A stretch of 64,000 nucleotides of DNA, taken from Novosphingobium cyanobacteriorum. GTDB lineage: Bacteria; Pseudomonadota; Alphaproteobacteria; Sphingomonadales; Sphingomonadaceae. The stretch is taken from assembly GCF_029436685.1 (NCBI RefSeq), contig NZ_JAROCY010000004.1:124001-188000 (forward strand), read 5' to 3'. Positions within the stretch are counted from its first letter, which is position 1. The number at the start of each line of letters is the position of its first letter. A program made the translations under genes and the position numbers. Shown piece after piece: positions 1-7,471 of the stretch. The notes beneath the pieces were generated by a model that worked only from the letters and a program-made list of their open reading frames with translations, was not told the origin of the DNA and did no database searches.

Positions 1-173
1 CGCAGCAGCAGGTCCGCCGTCAACGGGCGCTGGTTGCGTTCAAGCAGTGCGATGTAGCTGGGCGATATGGCGAGCTCCTCGGCCATGGCCTGCTGCGTCA
101 GCCCCAGTTCGCGGCGCAGGCGCTTCAGCCGCGGGCCGAGATAGAGCGGGCGGGAGACGGGTTCGCGGGCCAT
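1..173 (-). CDS. XRE-family regulator of short-chain acyl metabolism, N-terminal part (cut by window edge)
   Basis: The minus strand reads from an ATG at 173 to the window edge, giving 57 residues of a Cro/C1-type helix-turn-helix domain (LKRLRRELGLTQQAMAEELA, then SPSYIALLERNQRPLT). This N-terminus matches the ScfR/RamB class of XRE proteins, which carry a C-terminal IrrE/ImmA-type domain that would lie outside the window. The gene is divergent from isocitrate lyase, the usual arrangement for a regulator of the glyoxylate bypass that senses acetyl- or propionyl-CoA-related metabolites. The family assignment is good for the HTH part; the ligand and exact target are inference. Confidence 0.75.
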   Translation of the reverse strand, partial: MAREPVSRPLYLGPRLKRLRRELGLTQQAMAEELAISPSYIALLERNQRPLTADLLL

Positions 174-198
174 GACAAGGATCCTGTGCAGTCAACAC

Positions 199-225
199 AA
201 CTTTACAAGCAAATCCTGTAAAGTT
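199..225. promoter_or_regulatory. Perfect palindrome in the regulator/aceA divergent promoter
   Basis: AACTTTACA and TGTAAAGTT form exact 9-bp inverted arms around a 9-bp spacer, centred between the divergent regulator and aceA. A TTGACA hexamer (225-230, reading towards aceA) overlaps the right arm; no good -10 hexamer was seen. The half site resembles the AACTTTGCAAA-type motif known for RamB, a regulator of the same family. It is probably the operator of the adjacent XRE regulator; the repressing or activating sense is not known. Confidence 0.6.
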
Positions 226-320
226 TGACAACAAGACTTCGCGAGGGGTGTCCGACTCTCGATGCGCTGCGTTACCGGGATGCCACGCACACCGAACACC
301 TGCGTGAGGGAAACCGAGTA

Positions 321-1916
321 ATGACCTACCAGAGCAAGATTGCCGAGGCCCGCCAGGCCATTTCCCCGAACAGCCAGACCTGGGACGGCATCGAGGCCGA
401 GAGCGTGGCGCGCATGCGCCTGCAGAACCGTTTCCGCACCGGGCTGGACATTGCGAAGTACACCGCCGCGATCATGCGAGCCGACATGGCCGCCTATGAT
501 GCGGACCCGGCGAACTACACGCAGTCGCTCGGCTGCTGGCACGGCTTCATCGGCCAGCAGAAGATGATCTCCATCAAGAAGCACTTCGGCAGCACCAAGG
601 GGCGTTACCTCTACCTGTCCGGCTGGATGGTCGCCGCGCTGCGCAGCGAATTCGGCCCGCTGCCCGATCAGTCGATGCACGAAAAGACCAGCGTTCCCGC
701 GCTGATCGAAGAGCTCTACACCTTCCTGCGCCAGGCTGACGCCCGCGAGCTGGGCGGCCTATTCCGCGATCTGGATGCCGCCAAGAAGGCGGGTGACGCA
801 GTCAACACCCACCGTCTGCTCCACAAGATCGACGAATTCCAGACCCACGTCGTGCCGATCATCGCGGATATCGACGCCGGCTTCGGCAATGCCGAGGCGA
901 CCTACCTGCTGGCCAAGAAGTTCATCGAGGCGGGCGCCTGCTGCATCCAGATCGAAAACCAGGTATCGGACGAAAAGCAGTGCGGCCACCAGGATGGCAA
1001 GGTCACTGTGCCGCACGACGACTTCCTCGCGAAGATCCGCGCGGTTCGCTATGCCTTCATGGAGCTGGGCGTGGATGACGGCGTGATCGTCGCCCGCACG
1101 GACTCGCTGGGCGCGGGCCTGACCAAGCAGATCGCCTATGTCCGCGAAGCGGGCGACATCGGCGACCAGTACAACAGCTTCCTCGATTGCGAGGAAGTGG
1201 ACGCCGCCAGCCTCGGCCACGGCGACGTGCTGATCAGCCGTGACGGCAAGCTGATGCGCCCCAAGCGCCTGCCGAGCAATCTCTTCCAGTTCCGCCCGGG
1301 AACCGGCGAGGACCGCTGCGTGCTCGATTGCATCACTTCGCTGCAGAACGGCGCGGACCTGCTGTGGATCGAAACCGAAAAGCCGCACATCGGCCAGATC
1401 GGTGGCATGGTCAGCCGCATCCGCGAAGTGATCCCCAACGCCAAGCTGGTCTACAACAACAGCCCCAGCTTCAACTGGACGCTGAACTTCCGCCAGCAGG
1501 TCTATGACGCGATGGTCGAAGCCGGCAAGGACGTGTCCGCCTATGACCGCGCCAAGCTGATGAGCGTGGACTACGACGGCACCGAGCTGGGCATCGAAGC
1601 CGACGAGCGCATCCGCACCTTCCAGCGCGATGCGGCGGCGCAGGCCGGCATCTTCCACCACCTGATCACGCTGCCGACCTATCACACCGCCGCGCTCAGC
1701 ACCGACAACCTCGCCAAGCGCTACTTCGGCGAAGAAGGCATGCTCGGCTACGTCAAGCAGGTGCAGCGCGAGGAAATCCGCCAGGGCATCGCCTGCGTGA
1801 AGCACCAGAACATGGCCGGTTCCGACATTGGCGACGACCACAAGGAATACTTCGCCGGTGAAGCCGCGCTCAAGGCCGGTGGCGCGCACAACACGATGAA
1901 CCAGTTCGCCGCCTGA
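321..1916 (+). CDS. aceA: Isocitrate lyase
   Basis: This 531-residue isocitrate lyase cleaves isocitrate to glyoxylate and succinate, the first step of the cytosolic glyoxylate bypass used for growth on acetate and fatty acids. The signature EKQCGH lies around the catalytic Cys221, followed by QDGKVTVPH; IIADIDAGFG and the C-terminal NNSPSFNW are also present. The length fits the long Pseudomonas-type subclass rather than the shorter E. coli form. The frame is open from 225, but the ATG at 321 follows a GAGGG ribosome-binding site and starts the conserved N-terminus. It is divergent from the XRE regulator and followed by a small ORF and a terminator. Confidence 0.95.
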   Translation: MTYQSKIAEARQAISPNSQTWDGIEAESVARMRLQNRFRTGLDIAKYTAAIMRADMAAYDADPANYTQSLGCWHGFIGQQKMISIKKHFGSTKGRYLYLSGWMVAALRSEFGPLPDQSMHEKTSVPALIEELYTFLRQADARELGGLFRDLDAAKKAGDAVNTHRLLHKIDEFQTHVVPIIADIDAGFGNAEATYLLAKKFIEAGACCIQIENQVSDEKQCGHQDGKVTVPHDDFLAKIRAVRYAFMELGVDDGVIVARTDSLGAGLTKQIAYVREAGDIGDQYNSFLDCEEVDAASLGHGDVLISRDGKLMRPKRLPSNLFQFRPGTGEDRCVLDCITSLQNGADLLWIETEKPHIGQIGGMVSRIREVIPNAKLVYNNSPSFNWTLNFRQQVYDAMVEAGKDVSAYDRAKLMSVDYDGTELGIEADERIRTFQRDAAAQAGIFHHLITLPTYHTAALSTDNLAKRYFGEEGMLGYVKQVQREEIRQGIACVKHQNMAGSDIGDDHKEYFAGEAALKAGGAHNTMNQFAA

Positions 1917-2007
1917 TTTCCCCGGGGGCCGGCAGATCGCCGCCGGTCCCCACTTTGACCCAAGCAGTTTCGCGGCATCCCGCCACGAAGATCCAAGGAG
2001 ACTGACA

Positions 2008-2163
2008 ATGGAACCTGCCCGTGCCCGTGCGGTCCTCTCGACCGAGGACTTCAAGCTGATCCGCGAAGCCGTGCTCCACTATCTGAAGGCCATCGAGGAC
2101 CAGCCGGAGTCGGTGAAGTTCTCGCACCTTTATCACCGTCTCGGCAGCGCCATGGGGCGCTGA
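2008..2163 (+). CDS. Small conserved-looking protein downstream of aceA
   Basis: A 51-residue ORF starts at ATG 2008, 7 nt after an AAGGAG ribosome-binding site, and ends just before a strong terminator, so it is probably cotranscribed with aceA. The product starts MEPARARAVLSTEDFKLIRE and contains an amphipathic helix-forming middle (LHYLKAIEDQPE) with no membrane segment or signal peptide. I do not recognise a named family. The strong ribosome-binding site, codon use like its neighbours and position before the terminator argue that it is real. Its function is unknown; a role linked to glyoxylate-bypass regulation is only a guess from position. Confidence 0.7.
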   Translation: MEPARARAVLSTEDFKLIREAVLHYLKAIEDQPESVKFSHLYHRLGSAMGR

Positions 2164-2193
2164 CCCAACCGGACTTTCCTGGGGAGGAAAGCG

Positions 2194-2232
2194 GGCCCGT
2201 CGGGTGCATTGCTGCACCCGACGGGCCTTTTC
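2194..2232 (+). terminator. Rho-independent terminator of the aceA transcript
   Basis: A perfect 15-bp stem (2194-2208 pairing with 2213-2227) closes a TTGC loop and is followed directly by TTTT. It lies 30 nt after the small ORF behind aceA. Confidence 0.9.
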
Positions 2233-2444
2233 GTGCGTTCATGACGGTGAAGCGATGCTTGCAAGGGGATCAATTTTTCTCCTCTTCCGTTTTATCAAGT
2301 GAATTGGTAGACATACGGGGCATGGCGGGAATCACCCGTTGCGCCGCGGCATTTGAGGGCTTGCAGCTTGCTCCGCGTCACCAACCGCTAAAGCGCACGG
2401 ATGAGGCGTCTGCGCCAGTTCGTGTCCCGTGAAGGAGACATGCG

Positions 2445-2717
2445 ATGAAGACCGATACCCTGACCCGCTATGCCGGCCTGCTGACCCTTCCGGTCGCCGT
2501 GGCCGCAGTGGTCGCCACCGCAGAGGCCCCGCGCAACCTGCGCCCTGCCGCCCGCCCGGATCATCGCATCGCACCGCAGGCGCTGAACCACGCCCACGCC
2601 GATGCGCCTCTTGACTGGCTGTGGAGCGAAATCGATCCCTTTGCCGACGAGGACGTGGGCGATGCCGCCGCGCTGGAAGCGCGCCACGCCGCCGAAGACA
2701 ACCGCGACCTCGCCTGA
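2445..2717 (+). CDS. Hypothetical small exported or membrane-anchored protein
   Basis: A 90-residue product starts at ATG 2445 with a good GAAGGAG ribosome-binding site 8 nt upstream. Residues 10-27 (AGLLTLPVAVAAVVATAE) form a hydrophobic segment that could be a signal peptide or a membrane anchor. The rest is polar and acidic towards the C-terminus (IDPFADEDVGDAA). No family was recognised. It precedes the glutamine amidotransferase by 63 nt on the same strand and may share its transcript. Confidence 0.6.
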   Translation: MKTDTLTRYAGLLTLPVAVAAVVATAEAPRNLRPAARPDHRIAPQALNHAHADAPLDWLWSEIDPFADEDVGDAAALEARHAAEDNRDLA

Positions 2718-2780
2718 TCCACGCCCTTTTGACCGTCCGGCCTTGATCATCCAGGGCTGGCCAGGCCACGATTGCGACCG

Positions 2781-3473
2781 ATGAAGACTGCCCTGATCAT
2801 CCGCCACGTTCCCCACGAGGGTGTCGCCGGATACCGCCAGCCGATCGAGGACGCGGGCTATCACGTTGACCGAATCGACGTGACCGACCCCGAATTCGCC
2901 TCGCTCGATCTGTGCCGGCATGACCTGCTGATCATGATGGGCGGGCCGATGGGAATCTACGAGCACGAGGACCACCCGTGGATCCGCTGCCAGATGCGGC
3001 GGCTGGCACGGCGGCTTGAGGCGGACCGCCCGACACTGGGCGTGTGCTTCGGGGCGCAGATGGTGGCGGCGGCGCTGGGCGCGGAGGTCTATCCCGGCCC
3101 GGCCAAGGAAGTGGGCTTCCACCCGGTGACGGTGCACGACACCGAAGGACCGCTGCGCCACGTGGAAGGCGTGCCGGTGCTGCACTGGCACGGCGACACC
3201 TTCACCCGGCCCGAAGGTGTGGAACTGCTCGCTTCCAGCGACCTTTACGAACACCAGGCCTTCCGCCGCGGGCGCAACCTGCTCGCGCTGCAGTTCCACG
3301 CCGAAATGGGCGAAGACCCGCGCTTCGACGCGTGGATCGAACAATCGCCCGGCGATGTCGCGGCAGTGGGCCACACCCCAGACACCCTGCGCGCCGCGCA
3401 CGAGGCCCACGGCCCCCGCGCGGTCGCGGCGGGGCGGGCGATGATCAGCGAATGGCTCGACGGGCTGGGCTGA
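2781..3473 (+). CDS. Class I glutamine amidotransferase-like protein
   Basis: The 230-residue protein has the class I GATase fold. The nucleophile elbow is GVCFGAQMVAAALG with Cys near residue 90, and LQFHAEMGED supplies the catalytic His and Glu. It resembles free-standing GATases annotated as GMP-synthase-like or YfeJ-type; no synthase domain is attached, so the ammonia acceptor or true substrate is unknown. The ATG at 2781 is preferred over an upstream in-frame codon at 2772 because it starts the first beta strand (MKTALIIRHV). Confidence 0.85.
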   Translation: MKTALIIRHVPHEGVAGYRQPIEDAGYHVDRIDVTDPEFASLDLCRHDLLIMMGGPMGIYEHEDHPWIRCQMRRLARRLEADRPTLGVCFGAQMVAAALGAEVYPGPAKEVGFHPVTVHDTEGPLRHVEGVPVLHWHGDTFTRPEGVELLASSDLYEHQAFRRGRNLLALQFHAEMGEDPRFDAWIEQSPGDVAAVGHTPDTLRAAHEAHGPRAVAAGRAMISEWLDGLG

Positions 3474-3485
3474 CGTCGGATTGTT

Positions 3486-3711
3486 GATCGGGTTTCGCGC
3501 AGAGAGCGCGGAGAGCGTGGAGAAGAAGGAAGATTGGTTCGCGCGAAGACGCGAAGACGCAAAGATTTCCGTGCTGCGCCGCAGGCCGTGATTATAGCCG
3601 ACATACAAATATAAGAGCGGCTTCGCCGCAAGCGCCATGCCCTTCGCGTCTTCGCGCGAAACTCCTAATCTCTTCTCTCTGCGTCCTCTGCGCTCTCTGC
3701 GCGAACCAAAT
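3486..3711. repeat. Long imperfect inverted repeat element (about 226 bp)
   Basis: The left arm (about 3486-3556) and right arm (about 3642-3711) are imperfect reverse complements over about 70 nt. The outer parts share TTCGCGCAGAGAGCGC and the inner parts share TTCGCGCGAAGACGCGAAG. The 85-nt centre has no ORF. The element ends directly at the stop codon of the aminotransferase gene and fills the convergent gap. It looks like a dispersed palindromic repeat or very small non-autonomous element; no transposase or clear target duplication was seen. Confidence 0.7.
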
Positions 3712-4878
3712 CTAGCGCAGCCTCACTTTCCAATCCGCCATCGCCGCCAAGGCCCGCTCCAGCAGCGCAGGCGGTTTGCAGTGGCACAGGCGGACCACGT
3801 GGCGCGGGCCCGGTCCTTCCCAGAGCGCGGAGACGGGGATCGAGGCGACACCCGCTTCGGCCACCATGCGGTCGCTGAAGGTGCGATCGTCCAGTGCGAT
3901 GCCCGATGCGTTGAGGTCCACGCAAGTGAACCAAGTCGCCACGCCGGGCAGCACGGCAAAGCCTGCTTGGACCAGTCCTTCGTTCAGCACGCCGCGCGAT
4001 TGTGCCCAGCGGGCATGGAGTTCGCCGGTGACGGCATCGTCGGCCAGCGCCTCCGCCACTGCCCATTGCAGCATCGGCGGCGTGGTGAAGGTCAGGAACT
4101 GGTGCGCGCGCGTGGTCACTTGTGCGAGTTGGGGCGCGGCGACCATCCAGCCGATCTTCCACCCCGTGGCGCCGAAGATCTTGCCCGCCGACCCGATCTT
4201 CACCGTGCGCGCATCCATGCCCGGCTGGGCGAGCAACGAGGCGTGGCGCCGCCCATCGAAGCGCACCGTTTCCCACACCTCGTCGCAGATGGCGAAAAGG
4301 CCGTGCGTGGTGCAGACATCGGCCAGCATCGCCAATTCCTGCGCAGAGGCGACGGTGCCGGCGGGATTGAGCGGATCGTTGACGATCATCGCGCGGGTGC
4401 GGGGGCTGATCGCGGCCTCGACGGCGGCGCGGTCATAGCGCCAATGCGGCGGGTGCAGGTCAACAAACACCGGCACCGCGCCCGCGCGCCGCACCAGCGG
4501 GGCATAGGCGTCATAGGCCGGCTGGAACAGCAGCACCTCATCACCCGGACTGGTCAGCGCGAGGATCGCCGCCGCGATCGCCTCGGTCGCGCCCGAGGTG
4601 ATGATCACGTGGTCCCGCGTCAGCGCCAGCCCCTGCGTACGGCCATAGAACGCGGCCACGGCATCGCGCAGTTCAGGCACGCCGGGGGAGGGGGGATACT
4701 GCTGCGAGCGCTCCGTCATCGCCCGCGCCACGGCGGTGGTGAGCGCCGGGTGCGGGGGATCGTCGGGAAAACCCTGCCCCAGGTTGATCGCCCCGGTGGC
4801 GCGGCACAGTGCCGACATGTGTTCGAAGATCGTTGCCGGCATCGCGGCATAGAGCGGGTTGGGAGAAGGCACGGTCAT
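3712..4878 (-). CDS. Class I/II PLP-dependent aminotransferase (YbdL/kynurenine aminotransferase-like)
   Basis: This 388-residue cytosolic fold-type I aminotransferase has the N-terminal INLGQGFPDDPPHP motif, the cofactor region TSGATEAIAAA and the Schiff-base lysine in GSAGKIFGATGWKIGW. These features point to the methionine/kynurenine aminotransferase group (YbdL, CCBL-like). The usual NxPxNPxG motif appears as NDPLNPAG. The ATG at 4878 is chosen; a GTG three codons upstream is possible. It stands alone between two repeat elements. Substrate choice cannot be fixed from sequence. Confidence 0.85.
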   Translation of the reverse strand: MTVPSPNPLYAAMPATIFEHMSALCRATGAINLGQGFPDDPPHPALTTAVARAMTERSQQYPPSPGVPELRDAVAAFYGRTQGLALTRDHVIITSGATEAIAAAILALTSPGDEVLLFQPAYDAYAPLVRRAGAVPVFVDLHPPHWRYDRAAVEAAISPRTRAMIVNDPLNPAGTVASAQELAMLADVCTTHGLFAICDEVWETVRFDGRRHASLLAQPGMDARTVKIGSAGKIFGATGWKIGWMVAAPQLAQVTTRAHQFLTFTTPPMLQWAVAEALADDAVTGELHARWAQSRGVLNEGLVQAGFAVLPGVATWFTCVDLNASGIALDDRTFSDRMVAEAGVASIPVSALWEGPGPRHVVRLCHCKPPALLERALAAMADWKVRLR

Positions 4879-4901
4879 TGCCTGCACCCGTGCGGCACCC
4901 T

Positions 4902-4974
4902 AGTGGGGTGGATTTGAAATTCGCCTTCTTTTGCAGCTAGCGCGGGAGCGAATTTCAAATCCATAAACCCCACT
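4902..4974. repeat. Palindromic repeat element 1 upstream of the aminotransferase
   Basis: The arms AGTGGGGTGGATTTGAAATT (from 4902) and the reverse complement ending at 4974 pair, with a 4-nt bulge and a loop of about 24 nt that contains TTTTGCAGCTAGCG. It lies 24 nt upstream of the aminotransferase start, so a transcript of that gene may carry it. Confidence 0.75.
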
Positions 4975-4989
4975 GGAATCCAATAGTTG

Positions 4990-5065
4990 CTAGTGACCCT
5001 TTTGAATCTGAAGTCCGCTCCGACCTATCATCAAAATGAGGCGGACTTCAGATTCGGGTCACTAG
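4990..5065. repeat. Palindromic repeat element 2 at the 3' end of the small membrane gene
   Basis: The left arm starts CTAGTGACC and continues TGAATCTGAAGTCCGC; the right arm starts GCGGACTTCAGATTC and ends GGGTCACTAG. The arms are about 29 nt with a small mismatch, and the loop is about 22 nt. Its last bases include the stop codon (5062-5064) of the downstream-coded minus-strand gene. Confidence 0.8.
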
Positions 5066-5313
5066 CGCAGCGAGTCAATGTCCACTTCGACCTTGGCGCT
5101 GCGGATCAGGCTCTGCCCGAACTTGAACAGGCCGAAGCCGATGGCGAAGGGAATGCCGCCGACCACGGCGACCATTCCGGCCATCCAGAATATCCCCGCC
5201 GGGTCTTCCACGCTGAACAGGGTCGACACAAGGAGCACCAGCGAACACAGTCCGCTCAGCCCTGCGATCAGCAGGCCCGCCGCCAGCAGGATGCCCCCCA
5301 TCAGCTTCTTCAT
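5062..5313 (-). CDS. Small two-helix membrane protein next to the Tes-like radical SAM gene
   Basis: The 83-residue protein has two clear transmembrane segments, residues 5-33 (GGILLAAGLLIAGLSGLC then SLVLLVSTLF) and 42-66 (WMAGMVAVVGGIPFAIGFGL), and a short charged C-terminus. Its start overlaps the radical SAM stop by 4 nt (ATGA), so the two are translationally coupled. No family name was recognised. Position suggests an accessory role for the upstream radical SAM/Lgt-like pair, which is inference. Confidence 0.75.
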   Translation of the reverse strand: MKKLMGGILLAAGLLIAGLSGLCSLVLLVSTLFSVEDPAGIFWMAGMVAVVGGIPFAIGFGLFKFGQSLIRSAKVEVDIDSLR

Positions 5314-6782
5314 GCCCCCGCCTCCTCGGCCGCAAGTGCGCGATGCCTCGCCACCACGCCCGCGCCCTCGGCTCCCGCGCGGTAGAAGGTGTTGTAGGTG
5401 TCGAAGGGATAGATCATCCCTTCGGGCGTCACGAAATGCACGCAGCTGCGCTTCACCGTGCCCAGATCGAAGTTGTAGCGATCAAGGAACTGCAGGATCA
5501 CCACGCGGAAGCTGTTGGCATAGCTCAATTCCTGCGGGACCATCGCCTGCGGCAGGCAGCACAGCAGCGCGGCCAGCTTGTCCTCGGTATTGGCCTGTGC
5601 GGTGGCGAGCGAAAGCAGGTCGAGGATCTTTTCGCGCAGCACCGGGTGCGCTTCATAGCTTATCGTGTTGGGCCCCTGCAGCACCAGTTCGCGCGGCAGC
5701 AGGCGGGTGATCGGCGTCACCTCGCGCCCCTGCCGCAGGCCATAGCCGATGCAGATCTGCTCCGGGTTGCAGGGCAGGGGAATCATGTCCTGCGCGCCGA
5801 ACACCCCCGATCGTGCCACCTGCCGGCGGATTTCGGTCAGCACCACGCGGTTCAGCGCAGGGTCGAAGCCTTCGTTGCGGCCCGCGTCCTGCACCGGCTG
5901 GAACGTCACCCCGCGCACGCAGGTCCATTCCAGCGCGTGGCGGACGATCTCCGCCACTTCGCCATCGTTCACCCCGCGCTTCACCACCACCACCAGCGTG
6001 GTGGAAAGCCCCGCCGCCTCCAGCGCCTCCAGCGCCTGCTGCCGGATGCGGGAAAGCCGCGCCCCGCGCAGGTTCACCAGCGCATCGTCGTGCAGCGAAT
6101 CGAACTGCAGGTAGACTTCCAGCCCCGGCCCATAGGCCTTCAGCCGCGCCACGAAATCCGCGTCCTGCGCGATCCTCACCCCGTTGGTGTTGATCATCAC
6201 GTGCCGGATCGGCCGCGCCTTCACCGCATCGAGGATCGCGAAGAAGTCCGGGTGCAGCGTCGGCTCTCCGCCCGAAAGCTGGACCAGGTCGGGCTCGCCC
6301 TCGCTTTCCACCAGGGCATCGAGCATCCGCTCGATCTCGGCCAGCGGGCGGTGCGCGCCGTGGATGTCTGCCGCATCGGCAAAGCATACCGGGCAGGCCA
6401 GGTTGCAGGCGCTGGTTACTTCCACGATGGCCAGGCACGAATGCTGTTCGTGATCGGGGCACAGCCCGCAATCAAAGGGGCAGCCCGCCTCGGTCCGCGT
6501 CTGCGCGGTCTGCGGGCGGTCCCCCGGCTTCAGCCACAGCTTCTGCTGCCGCCAGTAATCGAGATCGTCGGCGATCAGCGTCTTCATCACGCCGTGGCGG
6601 CGGCAGCGCTTCAGCGTGTAGACCTTGTCGCCCTCGATGATCGTCTTGGCGGGCACGGGTTCAAGGCAGGTCTCGCACAGGCCGGTGCCCTGCCCATGGA
6701 ACACATAGGGCGCAGCCTTGCGCTCGAACGGATCAGGCCGCGCTTTCACGCGCGTGGTCACGTCGCCACCAGATAATGCCAT
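5310..6782 (-). CDS. Radical SAM protein of the tetraether-lipid-synthase (Tes/MJ0619) family
   Basis: The 490-residue enzyme has an N-terminal metal-binding module (CETCLEPVPAK...KRCRRHG, residues about 36-64), then CPFDCGLCPDHEQHSC (about 100-115), then the radical SAM cluster motif CNLACPVCF. LSGGEPTLHPDF supplies the GGEP SAM-binding motif, and VMINTNGVR and a late IPLPCNPEQIC follow. This order of cysteine clusters is the hallmark of the MJ0619/Tes family, whose archaeal member joins lipid chains through sp3 C-C bonds. The C-terminal CVHFVTPEGMIYPFDTYNTFYR region (read in two parts) has Asp where relatives often have Cys. It overlaps the Lgt-like gene by 50 nt. The substrate in this organism is unknown. 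Confidence 0.85.
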   Translation of the reverse strand: MALSGGDVTTRVKARPDPFERKAAPYVFHGQGTGLCETCLEPVPAKTIIEGDKVYTLKRCRRHGVMKTLIADDLDYWRQQKLWLKPGDRPQTAQTRTEAGCPFDCGLCPDHEQHSCLAIVEVTSACNLACPVCFADAADIHGAHRPLAEIERMLDALVESEGEPDLVQLSGGEPTLHPDFFAILDAVKARPIRHVMINTNGVRIAQDADFVARLKAYGPGLEVYLQFDSLHDDALVNLRGARLSRIRQQALEALEAAGLSTTLVVVVKRGVNDGEVAEIVRHALEWTCVRGVTFQPVQDAGRNEGFDPALNRVVLTEIRRQVARSGVFGAQDMIPLPCNPEQICIGYGLRQGREVTPITRLLPRELVLQGPNTISYEAHPVLREKILDLLSLATAQANTEDKLAALLCCLPQAMVPQELSYANSFRVVILQFLDRYNFDLGTVKRSCVHFVTPEGMIYPFDTYNTFYRAGAEGAGVVARHRALAAEEAGA

Positions 6783-7452
6783 AGGCGATCAGTCCCCCGC
6801 ACAGCAGGTGGAAGAGGTTGAACGGCCCCACCAATGGCGGATAGGGCTTCAGGAACTCCCACACGAAACGCTGCGCAGCATAGACGATCACCATCGCATG
6901 GAAAGCGTGCGCCTGCGCCCAATGCGCATGGCGGTTGCGCGCGCGGAGATAGGCCATTGCGAAGAGGGCCATGGCGAGGCCTTCGTAAAGCTGCACCGGA
7001 TGGCGTGGCACCCCGTCGCCCAGGTCCACGCTCCAGGGCAGCGCGGTGGGCGTGCCAAAGGTCATGTCCGGCAGGCCCGAGAACAGGCATCCCAGCCGCC
7101 CCACCGCGATGCCGGTGCAGATCGGCAGCACGAAGGCCCCGCCGGTCGATCCGGTCACGCCATGCCGCCACTTCCACAGCTCCACCCCGGTGATCGCCCC
7201 GGCCAGCGCCCCGGCGATCGAGTGCGAGGGCACGAAGCCGCGCGGGGCCAAGGCCAGCGTGCCGACGATCCACGCGCCCGCCAGTGCGCCCAGCGCCAGT
7301 GCCATGAAATACCCCGGCTCGGTGCGGCGTGCGAGCGACTGCGCCTGCGCGGGCCAGCGGCGGTGCTGCCACCACGCGGCGGCGCTGGCGCAGGTCCAGG
7401 CCAGCAGGTCTCCCGCATAGTGCGCCAGCGGGTGGGTGGGCAGCTCGATCAT
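6733..7452 (-). CDS. Prolipoprotein diacylglyceryl transferase-like membrane protein
   Basis: The 239-residue polytopic membrane protein has Lgt-family landmarks: SHSIAGALAGAITG in place of the HGGxxG loop, the glycine-rich GRLGCLFSGLPD, the HPVQLYEG motif, and a C-terminal RFVWEFLKPYPP. True Lgt moves diacylglycerol from phosphatidylglycerol to lipobox cysteines; the divergent active loop suggests a paralogue with another acceptor. The ATG at 7452 is chosen over a TTG at 7488 that would overlap the P450 gene. The radical SAM gene starts inside its last 17 codons, so the two probably act on the same lipid substrate (inference). Confidence 0.8.
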   Translation of the reverse strand: MIELPTHPLAHYAGDLLAWTCASAAAWWQHRRWPAQAQSLARRTEPGYFMALALGALAGAWIVGTLALAPRGFVPSHSIAGALAGAITGVELWKWRHGVTGSTGGAFVLPICTGIAVGRLGCLFSGLPDMTFGTPTALPWSVDLGDGVPRHPVQLYEGLAMALFAMAYLRARNRHAHWAQAHAFHAMVIVYAAQRFVWEFLKPYPPLVGPFNLFHLLCGGLIAYGIIWWRRDHARESAA

Positions 7453-7471
7453 CCGCGCCGGTCTGCGCGGT

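Noticed and set aside
759..2054. Long minus-strand ORF opposite aceA
   Set aside because: It is a shadow of the aceA codons (GC-rich third positions); the plus-strand protein has full isocitrate lyase motifs.
3637..4917. 426-codon plus-strand ORF opposite the aminotransferase
   Set aside because: Its translation is Arg/His-rich, low-complexity antisense sequence; the minus strand encodes a clear PLP enzyme.
5343..6776. 477-codon plus-strand ORF opposite the radical SAM gene
   Set aside because: Antisense shadow; no recognisable domain, while the minus strand has all cluster-binding motifs.
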